In this document: piece by piece, positions 1 to 11,110 of the stretch
Layout of the letters: every line of letters starts with the position of its first letter
How positions within the stretch are numbered: the first letter of the stretch is position 1
Notes under the pieces: model-generated
Told to the model about the DNA's origin: nothing
What the model saw: only the letters and a program-made list of their open reading frames with translations
Databases searched by the model: none
Program-made: the position numbers and the translations under genes
Assembly: GCA_021014325.1 (NCBI GenBank)
Contig: JAJGQC010000609.1
Location: 186,001 to 250,000 of the forward strand
Reading direction: 5' to 3'
Origin: Plazaster borealis
Lineage: Eukaryota; Echinodermata; Asteroidea; Forcipulatida; Labidiasteridae
DNA: 64,000 bases

Positions 1-292
1 TGGTAACAAGCAACAGAGAGCTGTTGATAGTATAAAACATTGTGAGAAACGACTCCCTCTGAAGTAACATAGTTTTTGAGAAAGAGGTAATTCTTGCAAG
101 AAGTTTTTATTCCTATCTGAAAGCACACAAATTTGTACAACAAGGGTGTTTTTTCTTTCATCATTTTCCTGCAACTTCGATGACCAATTGAGCCCAAATT
201 TTCACAGGCTTGTTATTTTATGCATATGTTGGGATACACCAAATGAGAACACTGTTCTTTGACAATTACCAAACGTGTACTATGCCTTTAAA
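1..292. mobile_element. TTAA-ended MITE, 5' part cut by window edge
   Basis: It is closely similar to 44268-44580 and to the complement of 29029-29340. It ends in ACCAAACGTGTACTATGCC followed by TTTAAA, the terminal motif of the family. The poly-C run at 411-424 follows. The frame on the minus strand across 266-529 has no recognisable product. Confidence 0.7.
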
Positions 293-761
293 GGTAGGGT
301 AATGAACTTGAATTTCTTTTGTAATTTCCATCAGAAAGCCTATTATTTTGTTAGGCCTATAAATATGGTAATGGTAGTAAGCATCCTGCAAAATGATTTG
401 GTCTGAAGTGCCCCCCCCCCCCCATTGATTAGAATTCAATAAAAGTATGTTGAAAAGTTTTAATCTCCAAACATCACCTTGAAGCAATATTTGGAGATTC
501 AGTTTTGTGCTGCTCTCACAAGTAGACAATGTATTCAGCTGAAACTTTTATAGGTGACTTTTATTGTCTCTTTCTTGATAATTTGGCCTATAAATCAGCA
601 TTACGTTGACAAAAAAACAATATATGACCCTGGTGACAGCTCTATAATTGGTTTCACACCTTTTCCTGTTCTGACACTATGTTCCGACACCCGTATTTTC
701 CTGTTCCTAAGCCTAACCTTAATACTCACCCTAACATTAATACTAACCCCAGACCTAACCC

Positions 762-2378
762 TGACCCCAACCCCAACCCCAACCCCAACCCCAACCCCAA
801 CCCCAACCCCAACCCCAACCCCAACCCCAACCCCAACCCCAACCCCAACCCCAACCCCAACCCCAACCCCAACCCCAACCCCAACCCCAACCCCAACCCC
901 AACCCCAACCCCAACCCCAACCCCAACCCCTACCCCAACCGATACCCCAACCCCAACCCCAACCCCAACCCCAACCCCAATCCCAACCCCAACCCCAACC
1001 CCAACCCCAACCCCAACCCCAACCCCAACCCCAACCCCAACTCCAACCCTACTCCTAACCCTAGCCCTAGCCCTAACCCTAACCCTAACCCTAACACTAA
1101 CCCCAACCCCAACCCCAACCCCAACCCCAACCCCAACCCCAACCCCAACCCCAACCCCAACCCCAACCCCAACCCCAACCCCAACCCCAACCCCAACCCC
1201 AACCCCAACCCCAACCCCAACCCCAACCCCAACCCCAACCCCAACCCCAACCCCAACCCCAACCCCAACCCCAACCCCAACCCCAACCCCAACCCCAACC
1301 CCAACCCCAACCCCAACCCCAACCCCAACCCCAACCCCAACCCCAACCCCAACCCCAACCCCAACCCCAACCCCAACCCCAACCCCAACCCCAACCCCAA
1401 CCACAAACCCAACCCCAACCCCAACCCCAACCCCAACCCCAACCCCAACCCCAACCCCAACCCCAACCCCAACCCCAACCCCAACCCCAACCCCAACCCC
1501 AACCCCAACCCCAACCCCAACCCCAACACCAACCCCAACCCCAACCCCAACCCCAACCCCAACCCCAACCCCAACCCCAACCCCAACCCCAACCCCAACC
1601 CCAACCCCAACCCCAACCCCAACCCCAACCCCAACCCCAACCCCAACCCCAACCCCAACCCCAACCCCAACCCCAACCCCCAACCCCCAACCCCAACCCC
1701 AACCCCACCCCCAACCCCAACCCCAACCCCAACCCCAACCCCAACCCCAACCCCAACCCCAACCCCAACCCCAACCCCAACCCCAACCCCAACCCCAACC
1801 CCAACCCCAACCCCAACCCCAACCCCAACCCCAACCCCAACCCCAACCCCAACCCCAACCCCAACCCCAACCCCAACCCCAACCCCAACCCCAACCCCAA
1901 CCCCAACCCCAACCCCAACCCCAACCCCAACCCCAACCCCAACCCCAACCCCAACCCCAACCCCAACCCCAACCCCAACCCCAACCCCAACCCCAACCCC
2001 AACCCCAACCCCAACCCCAACCCCAACCCCAACCCCAACCCCAACCCCAACCCCAACCCCAACCCCAAACCCAACCCCAACCCCAACCCCAACCCCAACC
2101 CCAACCCCAACCCCAACCCCAACCCCAACCCCAACCCCAACCCCAACCCCAACCCCAACCCCAACCCCAACCCCAACCCCAACCCCAACACCAACCCCAA
2201 CCCCAACCCCAACCCCAACCCCAACCCCAACCCCAACCCCAACCCCAACCCCAGCCAACCCGACCCCCACCCCAACCCCAACCCCCAACCCCACACCCAC
2301 CCCCACCCCCACCCCAACCCCAACCCCCAACCCAACCCCAACCCCAACCCCAACCCCAACCCCAACCCCAACCCCAAC
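762..2378 (+). repeat. (CCCCAA)n tandem array, TTGGGG-type telomere variant
   Basis: About 1.6 kb of nearly perfect hexamer CCCCAA (TTGGGG on the other strand), with scattered variants such as CCCTAA at 1040-1100, CCACAA near 1402 and phase-shifting extra C near 1680. The distal part (2225-2340) is more disordered. TTGGGG is the ciliate telomere unit. In an animal it is better read as an expanded variant of TTAGGG. Confidence 0.95.
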
Positions 2379-2545
2379 CCTAACCCTAACCCTAACCCTA
2401 ACCCTAACCCTAACCCTAACCCTAACCCTAACCCTAACCCTAACCCTAACCCTAACCTTAACCCTAACCTAACACTAACTCCTAACCCTAACTCCTAACC
2501 CTAATCCTAATCCTAATCCTAACCTAACCCTAAACCTAAACCTAG
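2376..2545 (+). repeat. (CCCTAA)n telomere-like array
   Basis: Runs of CCCTAA (vertebrate/echinoderm-type telomere hexamer) continue directly from the CCCCAA array and degrade to CCTAAT and CTCCTAAC variants by 2540. Confidence 0.93.
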
Positions 2546-2685
2546 CGTGTACACATGTACATCATTAGGGTTTCGAACCTTGGTTTTTGGAACATTGGGG
2601 TATAGGTGTATGACCCTGGTGACTGCTCTATACTCCAACACCCCTCTGTTACAGCAACCCAAGGTTAAAAAAAAACCTAATGATA

Positions 2686-2775
2686 GGTTAGGGTTAGGGT
2701 TAGGGTTAGGGTTAGGGTCAAGGTTAGGTTTGGGGTTAAGGTTAGGTCTAGGGTTAGTATTAATGTTAGGGTGAG
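2686..2775 (+). repeat. Short (TTAGGG)n array, opposite orientation
   Basis: Degenerate TTAGGG units lie in the opposite orientation to 762-2545, separated by a 140-bp non-telomeric core. They form the inner part of the right inverted repeat of element T1. Confidence 0.85.
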
Positions 2776-2937
2776 TATTAAGGTTAGGCTTAGGAACAGG
2801 AAAATACGGGTGTCGGAACATAGTGTCAGAACAGGAAAAGGTGTGAAACCGTGACCCCTTTAAAGTGTGTGTTTGTACCCCCAAAACCATTGTTTACATT
2901 TTTAGCTGATTACCTTCCTCATTCTTGCACGACTGTC

Positions 2938-3084
2938 AAATTCACTTGTCAGCGAGACACCATATATGATCAGTTTTGTTTGAGTAGCCATAGTGGTTCT
3001 GAGAAGAGCTGGTTTGTACTTTGACCAGTTCTCTTGGGTCATCTTCTGGAGTATAACTGATGTAAATATTCTTCTCTTCTTGCA
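2938..3084 (-). CDS. Possible small coding remnant, unidentified
   Basis: Minus-strand frame starting with ATG at 3084 gives a 47-residue peptide, MQEEKNIYISYTPEDDPREL at its start and ending HIWCLADK. The composition looks more protein-like than its surroundings, but there is no family I recognise. On the plus strand a possible 3' splice site (TTTTAG) precedes 3091. The region 2855-3500 otherwise holds only AT-rich DNA with A and C homopolymers. Confidence 0.15.
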
Positions 3085-3529
3085 TTTTAGGAAACCGAGT
3101 TGGGAGAGACACTCTGCCTGAATGGACTGAAAGAATGAAATCAAGGCTGAGTATTAGAAACCTGCTTTGTTTTTGTTTTTGGGGGGTGTCACTTAATGGT
3201 CACTTGGATATACCTCTGTGGATTCCACTGACATATTTCAATTTTATTTTTAGATTTTATGTGAATTATACATGTTTTACACTCTATAAGTATTTGAAGA
3301 CCACCCCCCCTAAAAAAATAAATAAATTGCCATTGCTTATTTTGATTGCTACAATTAAAAAAAGCCTATGAACACTTCCTTACAAAACATGAACAGGTTT
3401 AACCAAAGCCCCCCCCCCAAAAAAAAACAAAAAAAAAAGTTTGTTTCACCATCCAACCTCCCATACTAGAAAATCAAGCATCCATCGACCCTTATAATTT
3501 TGAACACAAACTATGGCAAAAATATCGCC

Positions 3530-3850
3530 TACCTACCCTCCCTACTTTTTTCCAGTGTGATAGGAAACAAGGCAATCATTTTGTTTGGCCCAACAGTGAT
3601 AACAAACCATGTTGGCCACTTACCTACCCAATTTTTTTTTTCCAACTGTTATACTCGACCTTTTTTCAGTGTTGGAGGAAACACGACACATGACTATATT
3701 TTTGTTTGGCCAAACTTTGATGAAAAAACGAAGATGTTGCCCACCTGTTTGTACTTTCCCATTTTTTTCAGTGTAATAGAAAATATGGCTATCTATTTGT
3801 TTGGCCCAAATGTGTATAAAAAACATGTTGCCACCTATTTGTTATTTCAT
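3530..3850 (+). repeat. Three degenerate ~110-bp tandem units
   Basis: Three successive copies carry CAGTGT(G/A)ATAG-GAAA, then TTTGTTTGGCC, then a CATGTTG(G/C)CCAC-type motif (near 3552, 3667 and 3769). The apparent 120-codon frame at 3500-3862 is a by-product of this repeat. The stretch 3870-4640 is AT-rich with nothing recognisable. Confidence 0.6.
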
Positions 3851-4644
3851 GTATATGGTTGATCTCACAAAATATTAAACTGTCTGCGACTATTTTGTCA
3901 GCTCTACCAATCCTGTAGTACCTTAAATACAAATTTTTGTAGAATTAGAAATCTGAGGATTTAAGTTAAGATTATAAAGCATGGCACTCAACCGAAAGGA
4001 AAGAGATATTTTTAACAATGTCTAAATTGATGGTCTTTTATTGATTTCACTTTTGTTGTGAGTATTCATCAGCCGAGTAAGGTAGAGCCATCTTGTTGTT
4101 CTGTTAATTAATGTCATGTAACCAAAACGAGGCTAGAAGGAAAAAAACTCTCTGGCCTCTCTATGGTAATATAATGAGCCATCCTTGTGATTGTCTTATT
4201 AAAATATTTTATTTTGGAGTTTTATCTCTTAATTTATGTATTTCAGCTTTTAAAATAATTTGTCTCAGAGTATTAAAATTGTTGTTGCATATTTTGACAA
4301 ATAATTTGTAATAGAATGTGCCTATATTATAAGAAATATAAGTATTATTTATGTTTCAATAAAAATGTGAGAGTATGAATTTAATATACTTGCACCATGT
4401 GTTCTTGCTTAAATGTTGTCTTTGTTTTTAGAAATAAATTACAATGGTCGGTCAAAATGGTTGGGCTTGATTAAGGGCTATGAAAGGGTAAACTTTGTGA
4501 CACAAAATCAGACTCCTTAAATAACTTATTGGCAAAAACGCTTTTTTTATCTCATCAAAAACAGCAAAAACTTTTATTTAAAACCCATTTTTCATTTCAT
4601 CTCATCAAAACACGAAACACAATTTTATTTAATATTTACATGCG

Positions 4645-4720
4645 TTAGACATACGTTACTGTACGTTAGACATACGTTACTGTACGTTAGACATACGTTA
4701 CTGTATGTTACTATACGTTA
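4645..4720 (+). repeat. 21-bp tandem repeat
   Basis: Unit GTTAGACATACGTTACTGTAC is repeated about three times and trails off into shortened GTTACTATAC units. Confidence 0.85.
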
Positions 4721-4785
4721 CTATACTGTACACAACACGTGGTTCTAATATTCATCAAGTTCACAAAGAATGATTTAGCACAGAC

Positions 4786-4875
4786 TAGCGGTGGCCGAGC
4801 GGATAAGGCCACGGGAACGTGAAGTCAAGGTAAGTGGTTCGAGTCCCGGGCAGAGACAAGGTAAGTGAAATAAAG
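4786..4875 (+). repeat. tRNA-derived sequence (SINE head or tRNA pseudogene)
   Basis: It contains an A-box-like GGTGGCCGAGCGG (4790) and a B-box GGTTCGAGTCC (4837) with tRNA-like spacing, resembling Ser/Leu-type tRNAs. The acceptor stem does not close and no proper variable arm is seen, so it is unlikely to be a working tRNA. It is followed by GGTAAGTGAAATAAA duplicated in tandem (4860-4890). Confidence 0.5.
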
Positions 4876-4979
4876 GTAAGTGAAATAAAGGTGTTACAGG
4901 TGAACGGCGCACGAGGAGGAGACGTGGACAAGCGGCAGAGAAGGTAGGTCGGAGGCGAGGCCACGAGGAGGGGACGACA

Positions 4980-5270
4980 CCGAGAGGATAGGGGGAGGGA
5001 GGAGGGAGAGGAAGAAGGGGGGAGGCAAATTTTTTTTTTTGACAAAAAAAATCAAAAAAAAAATCAAAATATTCCCAAAAAAGGAAAATTTACGGTCTTT
5101 CAATTTTTTAAAATCGCCTGAAACGTACGCTCGTTAATTTATTTCATTTTCGTTCATGAAAATTTTTTTTTTCTAAAAAAAATTTTTTTTCGGTCTTTCA
5201 ATTTTTTAAAATCGCTTGAAACGTACGCTCGTTAATTTTTTTTCCAAACTAGTAAAAAAAAAAAAAAATA
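4980..5270 (+). repeat. A/T-rich block with duplicated segment
   Basis: CGGTCTTTCAATTTTTTAAA plus AACGTACGCTCGTTAATTT occurs twice (5091-5142 and 5190-5240), separated by A/T homopolymers. Purine-rich GAGGAGG sequence precedes it at 4910-5025. From 5270 to 5900 nothing recognisable is seen. Confidence 0.6.
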
Positions 5271-5911
5271 ACGCAAAAAGTCGCGAAATTCCTAAATTTT
5301 AATCATTAAAACGCCCTTAAAATACTGCTAAACGTCTTCACACTGCGTACATCGATCTAATACATAAAATCAAATTATTCTCTAAAAGATTGAACTTCAA
5401 AAGTACTATTTAACTCGAAAAACGGCCTTTAAATGTGGTTTAATTGTGTTAAACAATGTTTATGTACAAAGGTGCTACATAACAATAACAGAGTAAAACA
5501 AGTTACGCATTTTGGTACATCATGAAACATTTTGGCGACTTCGTGACTTAAAATCCACCAATTCTAAGACAAGTCATTCAATTTACGTTTTTATCTCTTA
5601 AAAAACAAGTCATTTCAACACAAAAACTCTGAAAACGAACACATGTAATTACTATTATACGTAAATTTCACAACAAATAATAAAGGAAAATAGTCAGGCA
5701 CTCATCACTGAGACTATAGCTGTATCAGTACTTAGAGACTGGGAACTAGACAATGACGGCTGCCGTTTGACATTTCCTGAGCATTTTAGATTCACTAATC
5801 TTTGAACATCTAAAACTTCACCAATAGAATTCTATCTGATCAATTGACAAGATCCAGCAACGTCACAATTATCACAGACAAAATAAGTAGCCAAGTTGTG
5901 TAAACTATAAA

Positions 5912-6057
5912 CAGTGGTGTACCAGTGATTGGGGGGGGGGGGGTGGCAAGTGGGGGCAAAGACATAATCTGGGAGAATATCTAAAGTATCGAATCATTCA
6001 TTTTGCAATATTTTTCTGTCTCATTTTGGGGAAAGGTCCCCTCTGGTTACGCCACTA
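5912..6057. mobile_element. Short hAT-like MITE
   Basis: It starts CAGTGGTGTACC and ends GGTTACGCCACT, so the termini are near-inverted and match the CAGTGGCGTAAC ends of the other hAT-like elements in the window. A poly-G tract follows the left end. Flanking octamers ACTATAAA and ATTTTAAA are similar (6 of 8), consistent with an old 8-bp target duplication. Confidence 0.55.
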
Positions 6058-6107
6058 ATTTTAAACTATGAGATCCTAACTTCTTAACTCAACATTTCCA
6101 GTGGCAA

Positions 6108-6326
6108 ATTTCATAGCTGTGCTTAACGGTAAGCAAATTTCCATGCTAACTATAGCAGAAAATTTGCTAAAGCGTAAGAGTATTTCATAGGTTAGCAAGA
6201 AAATTAGGCGGCCGGCTAGCGTGTTGTCCATGGATTTGCATTATTTCGTCATCCATTTTCATACAGTAAGCACGGAAGGTTAGCATGCCCTTTTGTGTGC
6301 TTACGGTTAGCAGCGCTGTATGAAAT
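6108..6326. mobile_element. Foldback MITE
   Basis: Terminal ATTTCATAGCTGTGCTTAAC pairs with the complement of a matching right end at 6299-6326 (GCGCTGTATGAAAT), giving inverted ends of roughly 28 bp. Internal GTTAGC/GCTAAC motifs recur. No coding capacity. Confidence 0.55.
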
Positions 6327-6983
6327 GGAAACTCGCGCAGTAAGCACAAAATCAGCCGTTAAGCAGCTCTACAAAATTGGGCCCTGGCCAACACTTCTCC
6401 ATACAGCAAACGCCCCAAGACAAGGACACTGTAAGATTTTAAATGGCAGTCATCAACAACAAAAACTGATGCCTTGCAATCTGAAAGTTCACTGAGTATT
6501 AAGTTTCAGATAATGAATTATGTCTGAAATATTGTTATAGTCGAGCAATACTCTTTGAAGACCCTACAGATCATTGTTGCTTGTAATTCGATTGCCACAA
6601 TCAATATAAGCCCGATATGAAAGTGTTTACACTAAAATTCAACCACCTATTTTGACATCAATTTCAAAGTTGGTTGTTTGCTGTGTTGACTGAAATAGGA
6701 GGACGGGAATGAATTTACTCTTCCAAAAAACAATGGTGTTCCAACAACTTGACATTGGTGATCATTCAATTTTAGTTTAAGATTACTAAATAATACATTC
6801 ACAGTCTCTGATCTCTGCTGATGTTACAAAAGAGGCAATAAGCATGCGTATGAATAGGATAAATGCTTACTGATGATCAAAAAGACTGATCATCTTATAA
6901 TCTGAAATCATTTGGTGTTGAAAAAAAACAGGCACCCGAACAAACATATTGACAATTGACATAGGGAGAGCCAACAAAGGGCT

Positions 6984-7165
6984 AGATAGCTCATTTGGTA
7001 CACTAATCCAGAGGTCGTTGGTTCAAATCCTGCTCTGGTAAATTTGTCTTTGTTCAACCCCAAATTATTTCAAATTTACCATGTCAGTCTCCCTTGTGGT
7101 TGACTATACTTGACATAATCTGAAATTGTTAACTTGATACCACCAATTGATACAATTGTTCCTCA
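6984..7165 (+). repeat. tRNA-derived SINE
   Basis: A-box-like TAGCTCATTTGGTACA (6989) and B-box GGTTCAAATCC (7019) are spaced as in a tRNA, preceded by GGGCTAGA. A non-tRNA tail with TTTGTTCAACCCCAAATTA follows. The 3' limit is uncertain. Confidence 0.6.
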
Positions 7166-7366
7166 CACTCAACTTCTTCTTTAGATGTGCCGATGAAATA
7201 AGCATGAATGGTACAACATATTAGGACTGAAAATATAATGTTATTCATTGTTTACTAATTTCCTGCCATTTTTTTACGATTGAGCTGGGATGGTGTGTTT
7301 ATCTAAACTAGAGGAACTATGTGATCTTCTACAAAGCTGAGTCACACTGTCATACCTGTGAGCCAA

Positions 7367-7765
7367 TTAAAGGGATTGTATACGTTTGGTAATTGAAACC
7401 CACTGTTTGTTTTAATCCTATATATACCATAAAACCAACCTGTTAAAATTTCATTTCAAAAGGTGGTAGCGTTTTTGAGATACATGTATTGCTGAAAATC
7501 TGGAGCGGCTGTGTCGACGCAGGAAGAAAAATCTGCAATTTGAATACACAATCTGAGAAACGTTCTCAGATTCAAATTTATTTTGGATAAAAACTATACA
7601 AAAAATTCATAGCCACATTACTTTTTTCATAGCCACATTACTTCATTAAAGTGAAATGTTTCTGAAAGTGCTGTATATTATCAGAAGCTGCTGTAGGTCT
7701 TATCAAGTACGTTTTTATTGCCATTAATTTTATGAGTAATTACCAAACGTATACAGTCCCTTTAA
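7367..7765. mobile_element. TTAA-ended MITE, full length
   Basis: Begins TTAAAGGGATTGTATACG and ends CGTATACAGTCCCTTTAA, so TTAA lies at both outer ends and the ~28-bp inverted termini include TTTGGTAATT. Same family as copies at 21165, 29029, 44205 and 51480. Non-autonomous. The plus frame at 7732-7932 overlapping the right end is chance. Confidence 0.75.
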
Positions 7766-8343
7766 TCATCACATTGATTCATGATTGTATAATACATACA
7801 CTTATTAATTGTCTTTCCATTATTATTGATGTATGCTGGCAGAGGACTTCAGGAAAAGTATGCCTGGCAGAAACTCCTCAGCAATTAATTTCAATTAGCA
7901 ATGCTTTGAAAAAGTTCAGCTGCAGAGTTTGATAAACCCAAACATGTATTAGTCTTTGTAGGAAAGTTACACTCTCCAAGAGAATGAATTAAGACACATA
8001 TGACTAAGTTAGAGTAACTCCAGCAACACATATTTATATTACAGTTTAGCATTAGTATACAAAATGTGGTCATTGCAATGCATTGGTTGCTTTCTGCTGC
8101 AAGATGATTGTTGTACTAAGCTTTGCCAGCAGAATGGCATATTATAAGAAGCTTTAAACATTCTTCTGCCAGCACCAATCAATATGTACTTGTACCTTAC
8201 ATCAACAGTCACAATAACTGGACTGTAAGTAAAGGTCTGTTTACATCATATAAGACGTCATCAAATTTACCTCATCGCTTTTTTTGCACAATTTATTTGG
8301 ATGGTAAAATATTTTCAGAGGAAGTGTGTTTGAGTCTAATGCA

Positions 8344-8474
8344 CAATTGTAGGGGGACCTGGCAACAAAATGGTACAACCCCGGCTAGCACGGCATGGTT
8401 TTTTGCACATCCCCGTTTATGTCCCAGCTACTTCGTACAAAGTCCCAGGTCCCCCAGGGCCTGGACTACAATTG
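8344..8474. mobile_element. Small inverted-terminus element
   Basis: CAATTGTAGGGGGACCTGG at the left pairs with CCAGGTCCCCC and CTACAATTG at the right, enclosing about 75 bp. It is a hairpin-type MITE lying just outside the visible palindrome limit. Confidence 0.5.
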
Positions 8475-8767
8475 ATACGTGAATAAGGGCCATGTCCCAT
8501 GAGGCATTTTACAGGCAACCAGTTCCAGGCAATCTAAAATAAGAAAAATATTCCCATCTGAATTTGTGCGTAAATATCTTAGCGGTAGTGAGACCATGTT
8601 AACAAAAGTACTATGATATCAAAGTCTTTTGTTTCTGTGCAGCACTGCAGTTAACAGTTGCATTAAAGTTGCCTGTAAAATGGACTTGTGTGACAAGGCC
8701 GTGATGATGAGGTCAAGGATTATGTAAACAGGCCTTTTTACAATTCATAAACAACACAACAAACCTA

Positions 8768-8952
8768 CCTTAATATCCTAGTATTGAATAATTTACAAAG
8801 TTGAGGTACAAGAAGCTTGAAGTAGAGAGATGATGAGGTGTTTGAAGTCATAATGAAGACTTCCAACCAAGTGTTCTCATCACAGCCCTGGTGCATCTCT
8901 TGAGAGGGCATCTCTTGAGAGGAAACTGCTGCTCCTCATCATCTTCATGAAT
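8768..8952 (-). other. Putative internal exon (left arm)
   Basis: On the minus strand a T-rich tract ending TTTACAG precedes the segment and GTAGGT follows it: good acceptor and donor. One frame is open through the exon, rich in Ser and Met, with no recognised domain. The same exon is intact at 63689-63871. Confidence 0.35.
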
Positions 8953-9062
8953 CTGTAAACAGAAATCAAAGAATAAAGAATTGTATGAGATATAAGAGCC
9001 ATTGATCAAACTTGACAGTCAAAATTTAACCAATAGTTTTAAATAGATAGGCCTAGTGTGCC

Positions 9063-9083
9063 TATTATTATTATTATTATTAA
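9063..9083 (+). repeat. (ATT)n microsatellite
   Basis: Seven units of TTA/ATT, mirrored by ATA repeats at 63560-63580. Confidence 0.8.
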
Positions 9084-9308
9084 ACTGTAAATATGAGCAA
9101 CGTTATAAACAATTTCCTGTCCCATTCATAATCAGCTGAATTAACTCATTGTCTCTGTAGTAGAATTTTTATGTAAAGTTTAATCAATGTCTATAATAAT
9201 GTAAATGGTTTACTTCTGTGCTTAAGTTTGTTTTATTCAAACTATGCTCTTTGACAGTTGCACTCTTGATTATTAAAATAGATAAATAAAACTAAAATGG
9301 AATGGAGC

Positions 9309-10860
9309 CAGGGGCGGACCCAGGTTTTTTCCAAACAGGGGGCAGTGGCGTAACTAAGGGGGGCAGGGGGGGGGCCCAATGGATGTCCGTGCCCCCCGGG
9401 TACCTCCCCCCATTTGAGATCTTGACTTTTGTGATTGGAAATTTTCAGAGTAAAATGTTACATTTTTTACGCTTTGATGAGATAATTTTGATGTTTTTAA
9501 AACTATTTTTCCGTTTACATGCAGACAATATTTTTTGTTTACACTCACGCCAGATTATCTTATAAAAAAATAGTAAGTAACAAAAAAAAGGCGATGAAAA
9601 AGGGCCTTGTTCAGTCCCATAACCAGGATTTTTTTAAACTTTTTTTTTGGGGAGGCGAATTTGAAAGAAAATGTACATCGGTGCGTTAGCGCCGTCCGTC
9701 ACGTAGCGACTCAGGGGGAGTGGGAGGAGGATTGCCCCCCTCAGAAGTTCGAAATTTTGTAAAAAAGAATGCCCAATTCAAGCGCTATGATATTGGTTGT
9801 TATATCTGAAAACATCTCAATTACAGCTTTGTATCAATATTATTTCTGCATATTTAATGCTCAGACGGCGTATGCCACCCAATGCGTCCTCTATTTACAT
9901 CTTTGTATAATATTTTATGTTATAAATGTCGTAAACTAACGATAATAAGTCACAGCTACGATGCAGACTTTTTAATTTCATTATTTTTTCAGACTTTTTA
10001 TTCTTTTTTTTAAATAGTTTTTATATTTATTTTTAATTTTTAGGGGCCGTCCGACCCCAGCCCCCCACCCCCCCGATTACGGGCTTGGGCTTGTTTTAAA
10101 GAAAAGTGCAAATGGAAACTTGGCCAGAAGTGTCCCCCGAGAAAAAATGGTGCACTCCCTTGTGCACCCTGAAATTTTACCCTAGTTATGCCGCTGATGG
10201 GGGGGGGGGGGCGTGAAAATGTACCAAGCAGCAAATGGTGCATGCAATGTGTGGTGCCTGAGAGCGCCTGGTGAGCCAACGATATGATAACAAAAAACTG
10301 AGAAATAGACAAACTTTAATTCAGATCCATATCAATCTTCTAAATTTACTGGAAATTTTTCTGTAACATGGATGATGGGGTCCAGGGGTGAAGCCCCGAT
10401 GGGGGTCCAGGGGGCGAAGCCCCCGGAAGCTCTGAGCTTTAGGCCTTTAATTTTACTCAAAGAAAATTATAATACCACAAATCTCACGTTTGGATCTGGT
10501 CGCTGCATTATCTGGTTTCATGCATATTTGCATTATCTGGTTTCATGCATATTCATTAAACACATAGTGGGTAAGATCGTTTCTCAAATTCAAGCTTACT
10601 GTCGTATTATCCCGGACAAATTGGCAAATCAGGTTTCAAATGCTATGTTATTATTGCAAATTTAAACAATAATTACAAGTGACATACATGAAATATTCAT
10701 TTTGGCAGTAAGAAAAAATGTGAGTGGCATAGGATGAAAAAGTAATCTATCCTGCCTCTGGGGGGAAAAACTACACCACACACACTTGTGGCTAATTTTT
10801 TTTTTTTTTTTTGGCAGTCAAAGGGGGGGGGGGCATACGACCCCCCTGTATCCGCCCCTG
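9309..10860 (+). mobile_element. hAT-like element X, copy 1 (with nested hAT), left arm
   Basis: Ends are CAGGGGCGGACCCAGG and CTGTATCCGCCCCTG, an inverted pair typical of hAT MITEs. The interior matches the inverted copy at 11640-12416: AATACCACAAATCTCACG, TTATCTGGTTTCATGCAT, TGTCGTATTATCCCGGAC and others. It is split by a second hAT-like element at 9343-10196. No transposase frame is visible. Confidence 0.6.
9343..10196. mobile_element. Nested hAT-like element in X copy 1, left arm
   Basis: Termini CAGTGGCGTAACTAAG and CCTAGTTATGCCGCTG are inverted. Flanking octamers ACAGGGGG and ATGGGGGG resemble a degraded 8-bp target duplication inside the AAACAGGGGGCGTG stretch that is continuous in the other X copy. 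Interior shares long similarity with the hAT at 16052-16943. Its reading frames are short and meaningless. Confidence 0.65.
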
Positions 10861-10910
10861 GGAGCAGGAAATTATTGAGTTCATTTGTTTCACAACATCA
10901 AGTTGGGACT

Positions 10911-11010
10911 GATTCACATGTAGGCTGCAGTAGAAGGGGTAATATCTTGGGGTGGTTCAAGATTGACAGAAAAAAGGATGCATGTTTGGGATTGGAGTAC
11001 AGGCTGGTAG
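10911..11010 (+). repeat. Detached unit of the 82-bp minisatellite, left arm
   Basis: It matches the main array (GGTTCAAGATTGACAGAAAA, GGAGTACAGGCTGGTAG) but is separated from it by about 1.6 kb of inserted sequence (11011-12620). The array therefore once extended to here. Confidence 0.8.
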
Positions 11011-11110
11011 CATGGGCGTCATATAGGGGGGGACAGGGGGACATGTCCCCCCCAAGTTTTCAAGGGTGGGGGACACAATATCAAATGTCCCCCCATGTTT
11101 TTCGCCCATG
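11011..11110. mobile_element. 100-bp hAT-like mini-element, left arm
   Basis: CATGGGCG and CGCCCATG form the ends. The interior folds on GGGGGACATGTCCCCC and on G/C tracts. It begins exactly where the detached minisatellite unit stops. Confidence 0.5.

Larger units (their letters stand above)
625..2850. mobile_element. Telomere-repeat-carrying inverted-repeat element (T1)
   Basis: About 110 bp at 650-758 recur in reverse complement at 2742-2850, including CTATGTTCCGACACCCGTAT and the following TTTTCCTGTTCC. Between them lie a long CCCCAA/CCCTAA array, a short non-repetitive core (2546-2685) and a TTAGGG array. The strand reads CCCTAA first and TTAGGG last, as in a complete miniature chromosome, and not like a telomere fusion. 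The motif GGTGAC(A/T)GCTCTATA occurs at 632 and 2609 and also at the end of the related element at 38040-38060. The long frames across it (Thr-Pro, Asn-Pro, Gly-Val repeats) are translations of the array and not genes. Confidence 0.6.

Noticed and set aside
554..2472. Very long open frames (up to 609 codons) of Thr-Pro, Gln-Pro, Asn-Pro or Gly-Val repeats
   Set aside because: They are translations of the CCCCAA/CCCTAA array in all six frames. Hexamers cannot generate stops, so length is meaningless.
650..2850. Telomere-telomere fusion scar
   Set aside because: A fusion would read TTAGGG then CCCTAA. Here CCCTAA comes first and TTAGGG last, with inverted flanks, fitting an inserted element better.
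4786..4875. Functional tRNA gene
   Set aside because: A- and B-box motifs are present, but the acceptor stem does not pair and there is no terminator in the right place.
9302..9565. Gene starting in the G-rich region
   Set aside because: It lies within the inverted end of hAT-like element X and its nested hAT; G-tracts create the frame.
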